A DNA stretch of 64,000 bases from Acinetobacter puyangensis. GTDB taxonomy: Bacteria > Pseudomonadota > Gammaproteobacteria > Pseudomonadales > Moraxellaceae. Below the pieces are notes generated by a model. The model saw nothing but the letters and a program-made list of their open reading frames with translations. It was not told the origin of the DNA and searched no databases. Position numbers and translations under genes: made by a program. Location: contig NZ_OANT01000005.1 in the NCBI RefSeq assembly GCF_900096995.1, forward strand, positions 62,001 to 126,000, given 5' to 3'. Within the stretch, counting starts at the first letter, position 1; the number at the start of each line of letters is the position of its first letter. Positions 1 to 7,832 of the stretch are shown one piece after another.

Positions 1-1
1 A

Positions 2-568
2 AAAAATATCAATATGTGGCTAACCCTTTCGGTTGGTGCAATTGGTTTTGGCGGAATGTTTTCGGTCTATAGTTATGCTTCTCCCATCCTCACCAACTAT
101 ACCCATGCCGATATTAAACATGTACCGCTGGTACTGGCTATTTTCGGTATTGGCATGGTGCTGGGCGGATTAATTTCAGGCTGGCTTGCCGATAAAAACC
201 TGAATAAAACCATTGTTGGTGTATTGATCGGTTCTGCCTGTGCATTTGTGATCGCATATTTTTGCATGGATCATCTTTATAGTGCATTTATCGCATTTTT
301 CTTAATTGGTTTTACTGTGATCGGTTTAGGTGGTCCAATCCAGACACGTTTAATTGATGTGGCGGGAGAAGCACCAAATCTGGCTGCTTCACTGAACCAT
401 TCCGCTTTTAATATTGCCAATGCATTAGGCGCATTTGTTGCGGGTTGGGCAATTGATCATCAGTTGGGTTGGCTGTCACCAATCTGGATTGGTTTTATCT
501 TAAGTCTTATCGGTTTATTGATCTTCTGGATTGCCTATCAATATGATTTAAAAACTCGTCAGATTTAG
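2..568 (+). CDS. MFS transporter, C-terminal part (5' end outside window)
   Basis: This is the last ~189 residues of a major facilitator superfamily permease. The frame is open to the window edge, so the Met codon at 14 is probably internal. About six hydrophobic helices are visible, matching the second half of a 12-helix carrier. The loop GWLADKNLNK resembles the conserved G-x-L-a-D cytoplasmic loop of the family. Overall character is that of AraJ/drug-efflux (DHA1-type) proton antiporters of the inner membrane; the substrate cannot be read from this fragment. No clear terminator follows it; the palindrome-rich element begins 17 bases after the stop. Confidence 0.85.
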   Translation, partial: KNINMWLTLSVGAIGFGGMFSVYSYASPILTNYTHADIKHVPLVLAIFGIGMVLGGLISGWLADKNLNKTIVGVLIGSACAFVIAYFCMDHLYSAFIAFFLIGFTVIGLGGPIQTRLIDVAGEAPNLAASLNHSAFNIANALGAFVAGWAIDHQLGWLSPIWIGFILSLIGLLIFWIAYQYDLKTRQI

Positions 569-585
569 CAAACAGTGTCTATCAT

Positions 586-1009
586 AACGTCAGTTCGGGA
601 TAAAAGTATTTGTTTTGTATAAATAAAATTAATTTCAATGAAAGAATCACGACGGGGTCTTACAAAAATAGGCATATTTTAGGATTAACTGAGGCATGTA
701 TGCCGCAAGGTCTTGCACTGCGATTGAAATATATTTCAATCTTGTTCAAGTTCGACCTGAGAGGCATTGCCTCGCAAGGCTTTCGGGAGGAGTGGTATAA
801 CCACGCAAGGGCAAAACCATCTTGCGCATGAGGAATATATTCCGTAAAGCTGCTCACTGCGAACTCGGTCAAATACCGCTAAAAAACAAATTAATTGAAA
901 AACATTATTTTGCAGATCCTTGCGCCATATATGGCTCATGACCTCGAACAAGCAGCGGACGCTGCTACGAAACCAATTTCTTCTACTCACCTTATCCCGA
1001 ATTCACGTT
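586..1009. repeat. palindrome-rich element with terminal inverted repeats (MITE-like)
   Basis: A non-coding block is bounded by 18-base inverted repeats at 586-603 and 992-1009, which match at 16 of 18 positions (core TTCGGGATAA / TTATCCCGAA). Inside lie at least six short perfect palindromes or hairpins: 723-740, 761-773, 792-804, 832-843, 924-935 and 951-966. Overlapping ORFs of 70-84 codons on both strands show no recognisable domain and are not credible genes. The structure suggests a non-autonomous mobile element or a folded intergenic repeat. No clear target-site duplication was found, so mobility is inference. Confidence 0.5.
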
Positions 1010-1045
1010 AACCCAGAATAGACATTAAAATAAGGAATTTAAAAT

Positions 1046-1150
1046 TCATCTATAAATTAAGAAACCTATACCAACACCTATAATTGAATATACAATCATA
1101 ACAAAAAATACGAACCAAGTTTTATTTTTACGCTTTAAAAACTCTTTCAT
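1046..1150 (-). CDS. candidate small single-pass membrane protein (34 aa)
   Basis: A 34-codon ORF starts with ATG at 1150 and ends with TGA. The product has a basic N-terminus (KEFLKRKNK), then Trp and about 22 hydrophobic residues (FVFFVMIVYSIIGVGIGF), and ends in Tyr-Arg. This is a textbook positive-inside single transmembrane helix. No strong Shine-Dalgarno is present: an AGG lies about 12 bases before the ATG. The hydrophobic, low-repeat composition is unlike random AT-rich DNA, but the call rests only on protein character. Family unknown. Confidence 0.35.
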   Translation of the reverse strand: MKEFLKRKNKTWFVFFVMIVYSIIGVGIGFLIYR

Positions 1151-1697
1151 CACTAATTTAACCTAATTTAACTTTGATATCAGTATTATTGCAGAATATG
1201 AAATATTACTTGCTATAACAGCCTAATATAAACCTTTAACGCTCGTAAGCTGGATTATAGTTTCTCATGATTATAAAATCAAAAGAACCTGTAAATTTCT
1301 TTCATGATTGTGATCCTGTGTAGCTGACGTGACACCACTCAAAAAGTTTTGCTTTATAAGAAATATTACCTATAGAGTTTAGTTAACAATAATATTATGA
1401 TAAATTTATATTATTTTTTAAATATACAGATTTACTTTAATATTCTATAACAGAATAGTGTGTTTTTTACACTACATGATCATCATATATTTTTTTCATA
1501 CTATCCACAATTATAAAAACCTCTAAGCAATTGAAACTTATTTTATTTATACAAAATTTATAGCCAAAAAGATTTGTAGGTTGTTGAGATTTGATCTCTA
1601 AATTTGGCAACACATTCATTCAATAAATTTCGATCAAAATCAGAATATAAAAACATGAGGATTACCTTTTTTAATTACTTTATATTTCAATAGATAA
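1151..1697. other. AT-rich intergenic region
   Basis: No credible gene seen. It is very AT-rich, with two small hairpins back to back near 1442-1474 (TATTCT/AGAATA-type arms, then TAGTGT/ACACTA arms around a T-run). Either could be a weak terminator, but no gene points into them convincingly. Confidence 0.5.
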
Positions 1698-2525
1698 TTA
1701 GCTGATCTTTTGTCTACTCTTATTATACTGAATCTGTGTCTGTATATATTCAGCATATACAGACAGTTTTTCGTAAATATGCTCGGCATAAAACATATCT
1801 TCAATAAAACTCTTAGCTTGAATACTATTTAACGTTTCTACTTGTGTCAATAATTTAGCATTTTTATTTGAAAAAAGAGCACATAACTTAATATATTCTT
1901 CATCCTTATTTTTAAATAATAATTTACGCATATTAATGAGTTGGCTATCTATAATTTTTTGCTGATCCTGAGTTGAAACTACAAAAATATCAACCTTTAG
2001 AAATTCAGATAAAGATTTTAATTTTTCTTGATCAATTTGATCACCAGTAATTAAAAATATTGTAGAAATATCATTGCGACATAGTGCTTTGACTAGATTT
2101 ATATAAAAGAATTCCTCACCATCTACTCTCGGATCAGATAAATCGAGATACATATTTAAAGCATTTAGTGCGGTATCAATACTAAGTTTAAGATTAATAT
2201 CTGTTTGATAATACTTATTAAGAATGTTTAACACTGCCTCTGTTGCAGGTGTAGTATATATCGTTTTTCTATTAATATTTGCAAAAACAAAAGGAATAAA
2301 CATATATGCCAAATCACTGCTTTGTGAATAAATATGTGACTGTACGACGTAAGTTAATTTTGGTTCAGCTAAGCTTCTAAGAACTTTTGCTCTTAGCAAG
2401 GTGGCTTCAAGATTTAAATATTCATGATATAATTTTTTTTGTACCTTTTCAGACCATTTTCGTCCCTTTAATAAATACGGTATAACCTCCAATTGCTGCG
2501 TATAAAACATTTTAATTTGCACCAT
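1698..2525 (-). CDS. hypothetical protein, AT-rich orphan gene
   Basis: 275-residue protein that I do not recognise. It is mostly helical in appearance, without signal peptide or membrane segment. The middle (about residues 150-190) alternates hydrophobic strands and helices (STIFLITGDQID, then VDIFVVSTQDQQ), reminiscent of a Rossmann-like or von Willebrand A-like core, but no diagnostic motif is present. Codons are strongly A/T-biased compared with the housekeeping genes further along. The start is uncertain: ATG at 2525, or an in-frame ATG at 2510 giving MFYTQQLEVI; neither has a good ribosome-binding site. It stands alone between long non-coding stretches, which suggests acquired DNA. Confidence 0.6.
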   Translation of the reverse strand: MVQIKMFYTQQLEVIPYLLKGRKWSEKVQKKLYHEYLNLEATLLRAKVLRSLAEPKLTYVVQSHIYSQSSDLAYMFIPFVFANINRKTIYTTPATEAVLNILNKYYQTDINLKLSIDTALNALNMYLDLSDPRVDGEEFFYINLVKALCRNDISTIFLITGDQIDQEKLKSLSEFLKVDIFVVSTQDQQKIIDSQLINMRKLLFKNKDEEYIKLCALFSNKNAKLLTQVETLNSIQAKSFIEDMFYAEHIYEKLSVYAEYIQTQIQYNKSRQKIS

Positions 2526-2592
2526 TCATCATAGATAATTAGTAGATATTCTCCACTTAAAAGAGATAGCTTTGCAAGTTACAGAAATAGAA

Positions 2593-2720
2593 TTAAAAAC
2601 TATAACAGAAAATTTAATCAATATAAGACATAATTTTTTGTGATTTGGTTTATTATTTTCAAATATCATGGATTTGGTTTTAAAGTAAAAGATATATATT
2701 CTATCTGTTATAGTTTTTAA
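2593..2720. repeat. perfect 17-bp inverted repeat pair upstream of cioA
   Basis: The 17 bases at 2593-2609 (TTAAAAACTATAACAGA) recur exactly as their reverse complement at 2704-2720, with 94 bases between. Both copies lie between the divergently transcribed hypothetical gene and cioA. They could be paired operators or the ends of a short lost element; function unknown. Confidence 0.5.
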
Positions 2721-2761
2721 TGCTAAAGCTATATATTCAAATTATATCCTAGATATAAGAA

Positions 2762-2812
2762 GATTCCTGTAAGTTTAATTCTGCTCATTAAGTAAACAAT
2801 CTTACAGGAGTT
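2762..2812 (+). promoter_or_regulatory. hairpin that would sequester the cioA ribosome-binding site
   Basis: TCCTGTAAG at 2765-2773 is the exact reverse complement of CTTACAGGA at 2801-2809, and the pairing extends with G-U and A-U pairs to roughly 2762/2812. The 3' arm contains most of the cioA Shine-Dalgarno (AGGAG, 2806-2810), eight bases before the ATG. In mRNA the stem would hide the ribosome-binding site. Translational control of the oxidase is inferred; it requires a transcript starting before 2762. Confidence 0.45.
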
Positions 2813-2817
2813 AACTG

Positions 2818-4263
2818 ATGGATCTCGGTCTAACAGCATTAGAACTTGCGAGGATTCAATTTGCCTTTACAGTATCCTTTCATATTATTTTTCCTGCTAC
2901 TTCAATTGGCTTAGCCTGTTTTTTAGCAATGCTTGAATGGCGGTGGCTGAGGACGGATAACCCAATTTATCAGGATTTATTCAAATTCTGGATCAAAATC
3001 TTTACTGTTGCATTTGGTATGGGGGTTGTATCTGGAGTCGTCATGAGCTACCAATTTGGTACAAACTGGAGTGAATTCTCCCGTATCGCCGGTAGTGTCA
3101 CAGGCCCACTGCTCACCTATGAAGTATTGAGTGCATTTTTCCTTGAAGCAGGATTTCTCGGTATTATGCTTTTTGGCTGGGGCCGTGTCAGCCCCAAAGC
3201 ACATTTCTTTGCTACACTCATGGTTGCCGTAGGAACATGTATTTCTATGTTCTGGATTCTGTCGTCTAATAGCTGGATGCAAACTCCTCAGGGCTTTGCC
3301 TTTGAAAATGGAATTATTGTACCTACAGACTGGTGGACAATCGTATTTAACCCGTCATTTCCTTATCGTTTTGCCCACATGGCAACTGCTGCTTTTCTCG
3401 TTTCTGCACTATTGGTTGTGAGTACAGCAGCATGGCATTTGATTAAAGGTCGCAGGGATGAACTAATTAAAAAGTCTTTTTCCCTGGGGCTTTGGATGGT
3501 TCTGGCGACTTCAATTGCACAAGTTTTTATCGGTGATAATCATGGTTTAAATACCCTGGAACATCAACCTGCCAAATTGGCGGCCATTGAAGGACATTGG
3601 CAAACCAATCACGATCATGGCATGCCATTATTATTGTTTGCAATTCCAGATATGGAAAATGAATACAATAAATATGAAGTTGCTATTCCTAATCTAGGCA
3701 GCATTATTTTGAAACATAGTTTAGATGGCACAGTCACAGGATTAAAAGACTTTGCACCAGAAGATCGCCCAAATGCCACGATTGTATTTTGGAGTTTTAG
3801 AGTCATGGTTGGTTTAGGGATATTAATGGTAACACTTTCCCTCATCGGCTTATGGTTAAGAAAACGTAATCAACTCTATGAAATATCGTGGTTTCATAAA
3901 TTTTCATTCATCATGGGACCAAGCGGATATATTGCTTTATTGGCAGGTTGGGTAACAACCGAAGTTGGACGACAACCCTGGGTTATCTATGGCGTTATGC
4001 GTACCAAAGATGGATTATCACATACCGTTTCCGCGGATCAGGTTGGTTTAACACTGATTATTTTTGTGGTGGTATATACCATCGTATTTGGTAGCGGTAT
4101 TTATTACATGGCAAAATTACTGCTGAAAGGTCCTGAATTTATCTATGCACATAAACCGGAAATTGCCGGTCATGGTCATTTTAAAACCCCTATGCGTCCA
4201 TTAAGTGCTGTTGATGAAAGTATAGATAGTAAAAATGCTACACAGGAGAAAAATCATGATTGA
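2818..4263 (+). CDS. cioA: cytochrome bd-type quinol oxidase subunit I (cyanide-insensitive type)
   Basis: Inner-membrane quinol oxidase subunit I, which oxidises quinol and carries the three haems that reduce O2 to water. Length 481 residues. Axial-ligand candidates are visible: His22 (SFHIIF), His187 (FPYRFAH) and Met330 (SFRVMVG), matching E. coli CydA His19, His186 and Met393. The GRQPW motif is at 384-388. The periplasmic Q-loop after residue ~240 is short, so the protein is ~40 residues shorter than E. coli CydA; this marks the CioA/short-Q-loop branch, often cyanide-tolerant. Start ATG has AGGAG seven bases upstream. It overlaps the next gene by eight bases. Confidence 0.93.
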   Translation: MDLGLTALELARIQFAFTVSFHIIFPATSIGLACFLAMLEWRWLRTDNPIYQDLFKFWIKIFTVAFGMGVVSGVVMSYQFGTNWSEFSRIAGSVTGPLLTYEVLSAFFLEAGFLGIMLFGWGRVSPKAHFFATLMVAVGTCISMFWILSSNSWMQTPQGFAFENGIIVPTDWWTIVFNPSFPYRFAHMATAAFLVSALLVVSTAAWHLIKGRRDELIKKSFSLGLWMVLATSIAQVFIGDNHGLNTLEHQPAKLAAIEGHWQTNHDHGMPLLLFAIPDMENEYNKYEVAIPNLGSIILKHSLDGTVTGLKDFAPEDRPNATIVFWSFRVMVGLGILMVTLSLIGLWLRKRNQLYEISWFHKFSFIMGPSGYIALLAGWVTTEVGRQPWVIYGVMRTKDGLSHTVSADQVGLTLIIFVVVYTIVFGSGIYYMAKLLLKGPEFIYAHKPEIAGHGHFKTPMRPLSAVDESIDSKNATQEKNHD

Positions 4264-5260
4264 TCTCTCTTTAGTCTGGGTTGCTATTATTGGGCTTGGG
4301 GTATTAATTTACGTCATCCTCGATGGCTTTGATCTCGGGATCGGTATCCTTTTTCCTTTTGTCAAAAGTAGTGATGAACGGGATGTGATGATGAATACCG
4401 TTGCTCCGGTATGGGATGGTAATGAAACATGGATGGTACTCGGTGGTGCCAGCTTATATGCTGCATTTCCACTGGTCTATTCGACAGTACTTTCAGCACT
4501 ATATTTACCCATTACCTTAATGGTGGTTGCACTTATTTTTAGAGGGGTCGCTTTCGAGTTCAGGTTTAAGGCAAACCGTACCAAATATTTATGGGATCAA
4601 GCCTTTATTTGGGGTTCTATCCTATCCAGCTTGCTTCAAGGTATCTTGCTCGGTGCTTTCATTCAAGGAATCGAAACCACCAATGGTATATTCTCTGGAC
4701 ATTCAATGGATTGGCTCACACCTTTTTCTATCTTTACAGGATTTGGTGTACTGGTGATGTATGCAGCTTTAGGTTGTGGTTGGTTAATCTTAAAGACTGA
4801 AAAAAATCTGCAACACTGTATGTTCCAGTTAATGCCAAAACTTATTTGGGTACTGTTAATTGTATTTGCTGGTATCAGTCTATATACACCAATGACTCAT
4901 CCAGAAATTGCTACACGCTGGTTTTCTATGCCGAATTTACTGTATTTCAGTCCCGTACCGATCTTGGTAATTGCCTTTGTCATATTGATTTTAAGGGCGT
5001 GTAAAAAGCAAAATGATTTCAAACCTTTTATTTACACACTAGCATTGGTGTTCCTTGCATTTACTGGATTTGTGATTAGTTTATATCCCCACATTATTCC
5101 ACCGTCTGTCACCATTTGGGAAGCCGCAGCACCTCGTTCCAGTCAAATGTTTGCCCTGATTGGAGCACTAATTTTAATCCCAATTATCATTGCTTATACC
5201 ATTTTGTCATATTGGGTCTTTAGAGACAAAGTACGTCTTGGTGATGAGGGTTATCATTAA
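4256..5260 (+). CDS. cioB: cytochrome bd-type quinol oxidase subunit II
   Basis: Structural partner of subunit I in the bd oxidase. 334 residues with about eight hydrophobic helices. It begins MIDLSLVWVAIIG, the usual CydB/CioB N-terminus, followed by the conserved LDGFDLGIG and WDGNETWMVLGG motifs. A longer frame opens at 4235, but the ATG at 4256 is chosen because it has AGGAG at 4243-4247 and fits the family start. It overlaps the cioA stop (ATGATTGA), implying translational coupling. Length matches CioB rather than the longer E. coli CydB. Confidence 0.92.
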   Translation: MIDLSLVWVAIIGLGVLIYVILDGFDLGIGILFPFVKSSDERDVMMNTVAPVWDGNETWMVLGGASLYAAFPLVYSTVLSALYLPITLMVVALIFRGVAFEFRFKANRTKYLWDQAFIWGSILSSLLQGILLGAFIQGIETTNGIFSGHSMDWLTPFSIFTGFGVLVMYAALGCGWLILKTEKNLQHCMFQLMPKLIWVLLIVFAGISLYTPMTHPEIATRWFSMPNLLYFSPVPILVIAFVILILRACKKQNDFKPFIYTLALVFLAFTGFVISLYPHIIPPSVTIWEAAAPRSSQMFALIGALILIPIIIAYTILSYWVFRDKVRLGDEGYH

Positions 5261-5273
5261 AGGAGTAATAACG

Positions 5274-5396
5274 ATGAAAAAATTCAAACTTGAACTGACA
5301 TCAACGCAATGGTTTATTATGTTATGGTTTGTAGGATTTTTCGGCTTGGCAGTCATTGCTGGCCTGTTTAAGTTATTACTCTTATTTGCTTATTAG
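5274..5396 (+). CDS. small bd-oxidase accessory membrane protein (DUF2474-like)
   Basis: 40-residue protein beginning MKKFKLELTSTQWF, with one transmembrane helix (WFIMLWFVGFFGLAVIAGLF). A strong AAGGAGT lies eight bases upstream of the ATG at 5274, and the gene starts 13 bases after cioB, so it is the third gene of the operon. Position, size and the N-terminal basic segment fit the DUF2474 family found after cioAB, functionally comparable to CydX, which stabilises the haem site of the E. coli enzyme. The functional equivalence is inferred. Confidence 0.75.
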   Translation: MKKFKLELTSTQWFIMLWFVGFFGLAVIAGLFKLLLLFAY

Positions 5397-5516
5397 TCGG
5401 GAACTTTGCTAGGTTAAGTAATCAATATAGAATTTTCCAAATTTTATCCTAAAGAAAAGTTAGGGGTAAAACTTCTATCTTTTCTTTTCAATTTTGACTC
5501 TTGCATTATTTTGTAG

Positions 5517-6935
5517 GTGAGTATGTATAAATCTGAACAACTTGCATATAACATCAAACAACTCATTGAAAATGGCAGTTTAAAAGCAAATGAAAAACTT
5601 CCGTCGTTACGTGACCAAGTAGATCGCTCTGGATTGAGCTTAATGACGGTTCTCAATGCTTATCAGGAACTAGAATCTCAAGGACTCATTTATTCTATCG
5701 AGAAGTCGGGTTATTTTGTTGCAGGAATATTTTCCCCATTAATCCCCTCCAATCCTAATCCTACGGTTGCACTTAATGCAAAAGTTAAAATTAATTCCCT
5801 GGTGTTTAAATACCTAAAATCCATTCAGCCTAGTGAAGTCGTACCACTGGGGTCAGCTTTTCCAAATCATCAGCTACTTAATCCTCCTAAATTAATTCAA
5901 ATTATGGGACAGTTAACACGGAATAGACAAAACTTTGAGCAAAATAATAACCTTCCGCCCGGAAATTTTGAGTTACGCAAATTAATCGCACAACGTTATT
6001 GTATGCAAGGAATTCCGACCCAGCCTGATGATATTGTGATCACTTCCGGCTGTCTCGATGCCCTTAATCTGTCATTACAGGCATTAACCAAAGCAGGTGA
6101 TTATATTCTTTTACAGGAAACTATTTTTTACGGTGCATGGCAAATTGCTGAACGCTTGGGACTGAAAGTTGTCACAATTCCTGAGCACCCACAAGAAGGT
6201 TTTGATATAGAAGCCTTTGAACAAGCAATTCAAACTTATCCGATTAAAGTCTGTTGGTTTATGCTCAACTGTCATAATCCAATTGGTTTTACCGTCAATG
6301 AAAAAATCAAATTCCAGATTGCCAAACTTCTACATGAATACCAAATTTATTTAATTGAAGATGATGTATACGAAGAACTTTTCTATCGTGGGACAAAACC
6401 ACCTTCAATGAAATACTTTGATCAACACAATCTAGTACTACATTGCTCATCATTTTCTAAAACACTTGGATCAACTTTTCGAATTGGTTGGGTTTATGCA
6501 GGAAAGTTCTCTGAACATATACAACACCTACAACTCATGAGTACCATTTCCGCCAATACATTGATGCAAAATGCCTTAGTTGAATTTATTTCAAATCACC
6601 ATTATGAAAAACATTTACGTGTACTTCGACGAAATCTTGAAAAAAATAAAAGAATTTTCTTCGAATATTTTAAGAAAAATCTTCCCGCTGGCTGTGAAAT
6701 TCATAATTATGCAGGTGGTTATTTTTTATGGTTAACTTTACCTTCTCACATAAGTAGCATGACGCTATATAAACATTTAATTCAACAGAATATTGGTGTG
6801 GCTCCTAGCCAATTATTTAATGTTCAACATGCTCAAAAAAATCATTTACGAATTAATTGCTCATTCGCATGGACAAAAGAAATTGAAATGGCTGTAAAGC
6901 AATTAATTAAATATATGAGCAAGTTGCAAAATTAA
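5517..6935 (+). CDS. MocR-type PLP-dependent transcriptional regulator
   Basis: GntR-like winged helix at about residues 1-70 fused to a class I aminotransferase fold (about 100-470), the MocR/PdxR architecture. PLP-site residues are visible: Lys315 in SSFSKTLG (Schiff-base lysine), Asn254 in NCHNPIG, and the Asp pair in IEDDVYEEL. These proteins bind DNA and sense an amino compound or PLP rather than act as true transaminases. The GTG at 5517 overlaps AGGTG and could be the start; ATG at 5523 (MYKSEQ) is the alternative. It lies 120 bases after the oxidase operon on the same strand. Whether it controls that operon is not shown. Confidence 0.85.
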   Translation: MSMYKSEQLAYNIKQLIENGSLKANEKLPSLRDQVDRSGLSLMTVLNAYQELESQGLIYSIEKSGYFVAGIFSPLIPSNPNPTVALNAKVKINSLVFKYLKSIQPSEVVPLGSAFPNHQLLNPPKLIQIMGQLTRNRQNFEQNNNLPPGNFELRKLIAQRYCMQGIPTQPDDIVITSGCLDALNLSLQALTKAGDYILLQETIFYGAWQIAERLGLKVVTIPEHPQEGFDIEAFEQAIQTYPIKVCWFMLNCHNPIGFTVNEKIKFQIAKLLHEYQIYLIEDDVYEELFYRGTKPPSMKYFDQHNLVLHCSSFSKTLGSTFRIGWVYAGKFSEHIQHLQLMSTISANTLMQNALVEFISNHHYEKHLRVLRRNLEKNKRIFFEYFKKNLPAGCEIHNYAGGYFLWLTLPSHISSMTLYKHLIQQNIGVAPSQLFNVQHAQKNHLRINCSFAWTKEIEMAVKQLIKYMSKLQN

Positions 6936-7060
6936 AAAATCAGATTAAATAAAAAAAATTCGTTATTTACTACAGATAATTGAGTCTTCCATTATTTAGC
7001 GAAATATATATTCTATCTTTATTATTGTCGTTAAATAATCACCCTATAGAAACACTTGTA

Positions 7061-7477
7061 TTATTCAATCACTTTATATTGATGGGCAATTTCAGGCAGG
7101 TCTTTACTATGCCATAAAGTTGCCAGAGGAATGATGACATCTACCGCCAATGGCATTTTTTTCGGATTGAATTGCATGGCGCTTAAATCCTGTCCAAATG
7201 CAATCAGATCAATATCCAGAGAAATATGATGTGATGGACGTTTACGTCCTGTTTGTGCTTCCAAGATTTTTAATAATTCAAGCAACTCATTCAATTCAAT
7301 CTGTGAATCCACCAGACATGCTGCATTCCAATAATCCGCACCGACCCCGTCCCGACAGGGAATTTCATAGATTGGCGAAATCTGGCATGTTCCTAGTTGT
7401 TTTAAGGCAGTCAGGGCAAATTGTGTGTTTTGAACTTTGTCTAAATTACTGGCGATTGCGATCGCATAAATAGTCAC
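7061..7477 (-). CDS. folK: 2-amino-4-hydroxy-6-hydroxymethyldihydropteridine pyrophosphokinase
   Basis: Transfers pyrophosphate from ATP to hydroxymethyl-dihydropterin in folate synthesis. 138 residues from GTG at 7477, giving VTIYAIAIASNLD, which corresponds to the usual M-x-Y-A-I-G-S-N-L start; the frame extends upstream to 7612, but that part lies inside folB. The conserved GRKRPSHHISLDIDLIAFG segment matches the family GR-R-x-x-x-R-x-LDLDLL region, though the middle residues are divergent (HHIS for WGPR). Overlaps the end of folB by 32 bases, so the two are coupled. Confidence 0.8.
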   Translation of the reverse strand: MTIYAIAIASNLDKVQNTQFALTALKQLGTCQISPIYEIPCRDGVGADYWNAACLVDSQIELNELLELLKILEAQTGRKRPSHHISLDIDLIAFGQDLSAMQFNPKKMPLAVDVIIPLATLWHSKDLPEIAHQYKVIE

Positions 7478-7829
7478 GGTGACGCTCGATTTGAATACCG
7501 ACAGATTGTGCAGCAGGGATAATAGCAGGCTTACGAATAATAATGTTAATTTTATCAATGCTTGGATAATGATTAAACAGACAGCGCAGTACCAGATCTG
7601 CCGCATGTTCAATCAATTCGGGTTGTGCCTGCACGATGCTTTGACTTGCCAACTCGCAAATTTCGGCATAATTCAGGGTATCGTCAAGTTCATCACTGTG
7701 CATGGCCGTAGCAAGATCGGTCCAGATTTTTAAATCTAGAAGTAAGGGTTGCTGAATTTGTCGTTCCCAGTTGAAACAGCCAATAACTGTTTCAACTTTT
7801 AGACCTTCGATCAGGATTAAATCGTGCAT
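7446..7829 (-). CDS. folB: dihydroneopterin aldolase
   Basis: Cleaves 7,8-dihydroneopterin to hydroxymethyl-dihydropterin and glycolaldehyde, feeding FolK. 127 residues, starting MHDLILIEGLKVETVIGCFNWER, which is the family N-terminus (I-x-G-l-x-v-x-t-x-I-G-v-x-x-w-E). Conserved LNYAEIC (tyrosine of the active site) and the C-terminal IIIRKPAIIPAAQSVG with the catalytic lysine are visible. It starts three bases after the stop of the upstream kinase gene and runs into folK, so a three-gene unit is likely. Confidence 0.9.
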   Translation of the reverse strand: MHDLILIEGLKVETVIGCFNWERQIQQPLLLDLKIWTDLATAMHSDELDDTLNYAEICELASQSIVQAQPELIEHAADLVLRCLFNHYPSIDKINIIIRKPAIIPAAQSVGIQIERHRDYLCDRNRQ

Positions 7830-7832
7830 TGC

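Noticed and set aside
610..990. ORFs of 70-84 codons on both strands inside the palindrome-rich element
   Set aside because: They overlap each other, have no ribosome-binding site or domain, and follow the palindromes; treated as non-coding.
2692..7018. 15-base direct repeat ATATATATTCTATCT-like at 2692-2706 and 7004-7018 flanking the oxidase-MocR block
   Set aside because: Low-complexity A/T sequence without matching inverted ends; more likely chance or promoter-like sequence than attachment sites.
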